Positions 63,881-64,000 of a stretch of DNA of 64,000 bases are shown in pieces. Location: NCBI RefSeq assembly GCF_016679925.1, contig NZ_JAEQBW010000014.1:45778-109777 (forward strand). The letters are read 5' to 3'. Below the pieces are notes generated by a model, which had not been told where the DNA came from, searched no databases, and saw only the letters and a program-made list of their open reading frames with translations. The stretch's first letter is position 1. Each line of letters opens with the position of its first letter. The translations under genes and the position numbers were made by a program. The stretch is from Marivirga aurantiaca (GTDB lineage: Bacteria; Bacteroidota; Bacteroidia; Cytophagales; Cyclobacteriaceae).

Positions 63881-64000
63881 ATGTCAAAAATAGTTGGTGA
63901 TTTTTATCTAGTAATTGTATTATCTTAGGATTGTAAATCTGAAGAGGAAGTAGGCTCTGCTGAGGAGCAACCTATCAGCAATAAGGTTTACCAACTGGAA
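63881..64000 (+). pseudogene. Possible interrupted start of a lipoprotein gene (cut by the window edge)
   Basis: From the ATG at 63881 the reading frame gives MSKIVGDFYLVIVLS, then a TAG stop (63926-63928), then DCKSEEEVGSAEEQP continuing open to the window end. The hydrophobic stretch followed by Cys and acidic residues looks like a lipoprotein signal with the lipobox damaged. An ordinary lipobox (S-L-G-C) would be restored by moving one T from before the G at 63929 to before 63926, so a pair of compensating shifts is possible. Sequencing error or another true start further right are alternatives. Confidence 0.3.

Overview
This is an AT-rich bacterial chromosome segment from a member of the Bacteroidota, most likely of the Cytophagales/Cytophagia type. 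The evidence is a type IX secretion (T9SS) C-terminal sorting domain on a giant surface protein, many lipoproteins with a short lipobox, LytS/LytTR two-component genes, A-rich leaders instead of strong Shine-Dalgarno sites, a TAnnTTTG-type promoter element, and proteins of Bacteroidota type (DUF4175, DUF3365, the RF1 and YbeY variants). I see no phage, insertion sequence, CRISPR array, rRNA or tRNA.

Layout. 0.2-2.8 kb: a LytS/LytTR pair and a short-chain dehydrogenase. 2.9-6.1 kb (minus): a YfiR-like periplasmic protein, a HAMP-GAF-PAS membrane sensor without an enzymatic output domain, and a DUF3365 lipoprotein with a CxxCH haem motif. 6.4-8.8 kb: prfA and an overlapping beta-helix-like lipoprotein gene. 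8.8-29.7 kb (minus): a tight six-gene cluster of about 21 kb encoding, in transcription order, a membrane transporter-like/HEAT/cNMP-binding-like protein, a TIR/DUF4062-like protein, an nSTAND1-type ATPase with a membrane segment, coiled coil and WD40-like repeats, an outer-membrane beta-barrel protein, a lipoprotein and a 3645-residue T9SS surface protein. This is the best candidate for an undescribed system: a STAND/TIR signalling core joined to cell-surface proteins. 29.9-36.8 kb: small membrane protein, serine hydrolase, NAD(P)-binding protein, UbiA-family prenyltransferase, type III polyketide synthase with a methyltransferase, an EEP-family protein and a nitroreductase. 36.9-40.8 kb: an orphan ParA-like ATPase with a small partner, VOC protein, ComF-like phosphoribosyltransferase, AhpD-like protein and exonuclease III.

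40.8-50.2 kb looks origin-proximal. A gene run DUF4175 - RsbW-like - ybeY - mnmG - methyltransferase - Ig-like lipoprotein carries two perfect 16-bp parS palindromes and one degenerate copy, and is followed by an AT-rich gap of about 380 bp with five good DnaA-box matches. I propose that gap as a candidate oriC.

50.2-64 kb holds metabolic and stress genes: TPR protein, long-chain acyl-CoA ligase, PQQ-type sugar dehydrogenase lipoprotein, TRIC-type channel, YciI-like protein, an ABC exporter, two Crp/Fnr regulators, HxlR regulator with two medium-chain reductases, and OsmC. The right edge enters what may be a broken lipoprotein gene.

All family names come from reading motifs by eye; no database search was run.
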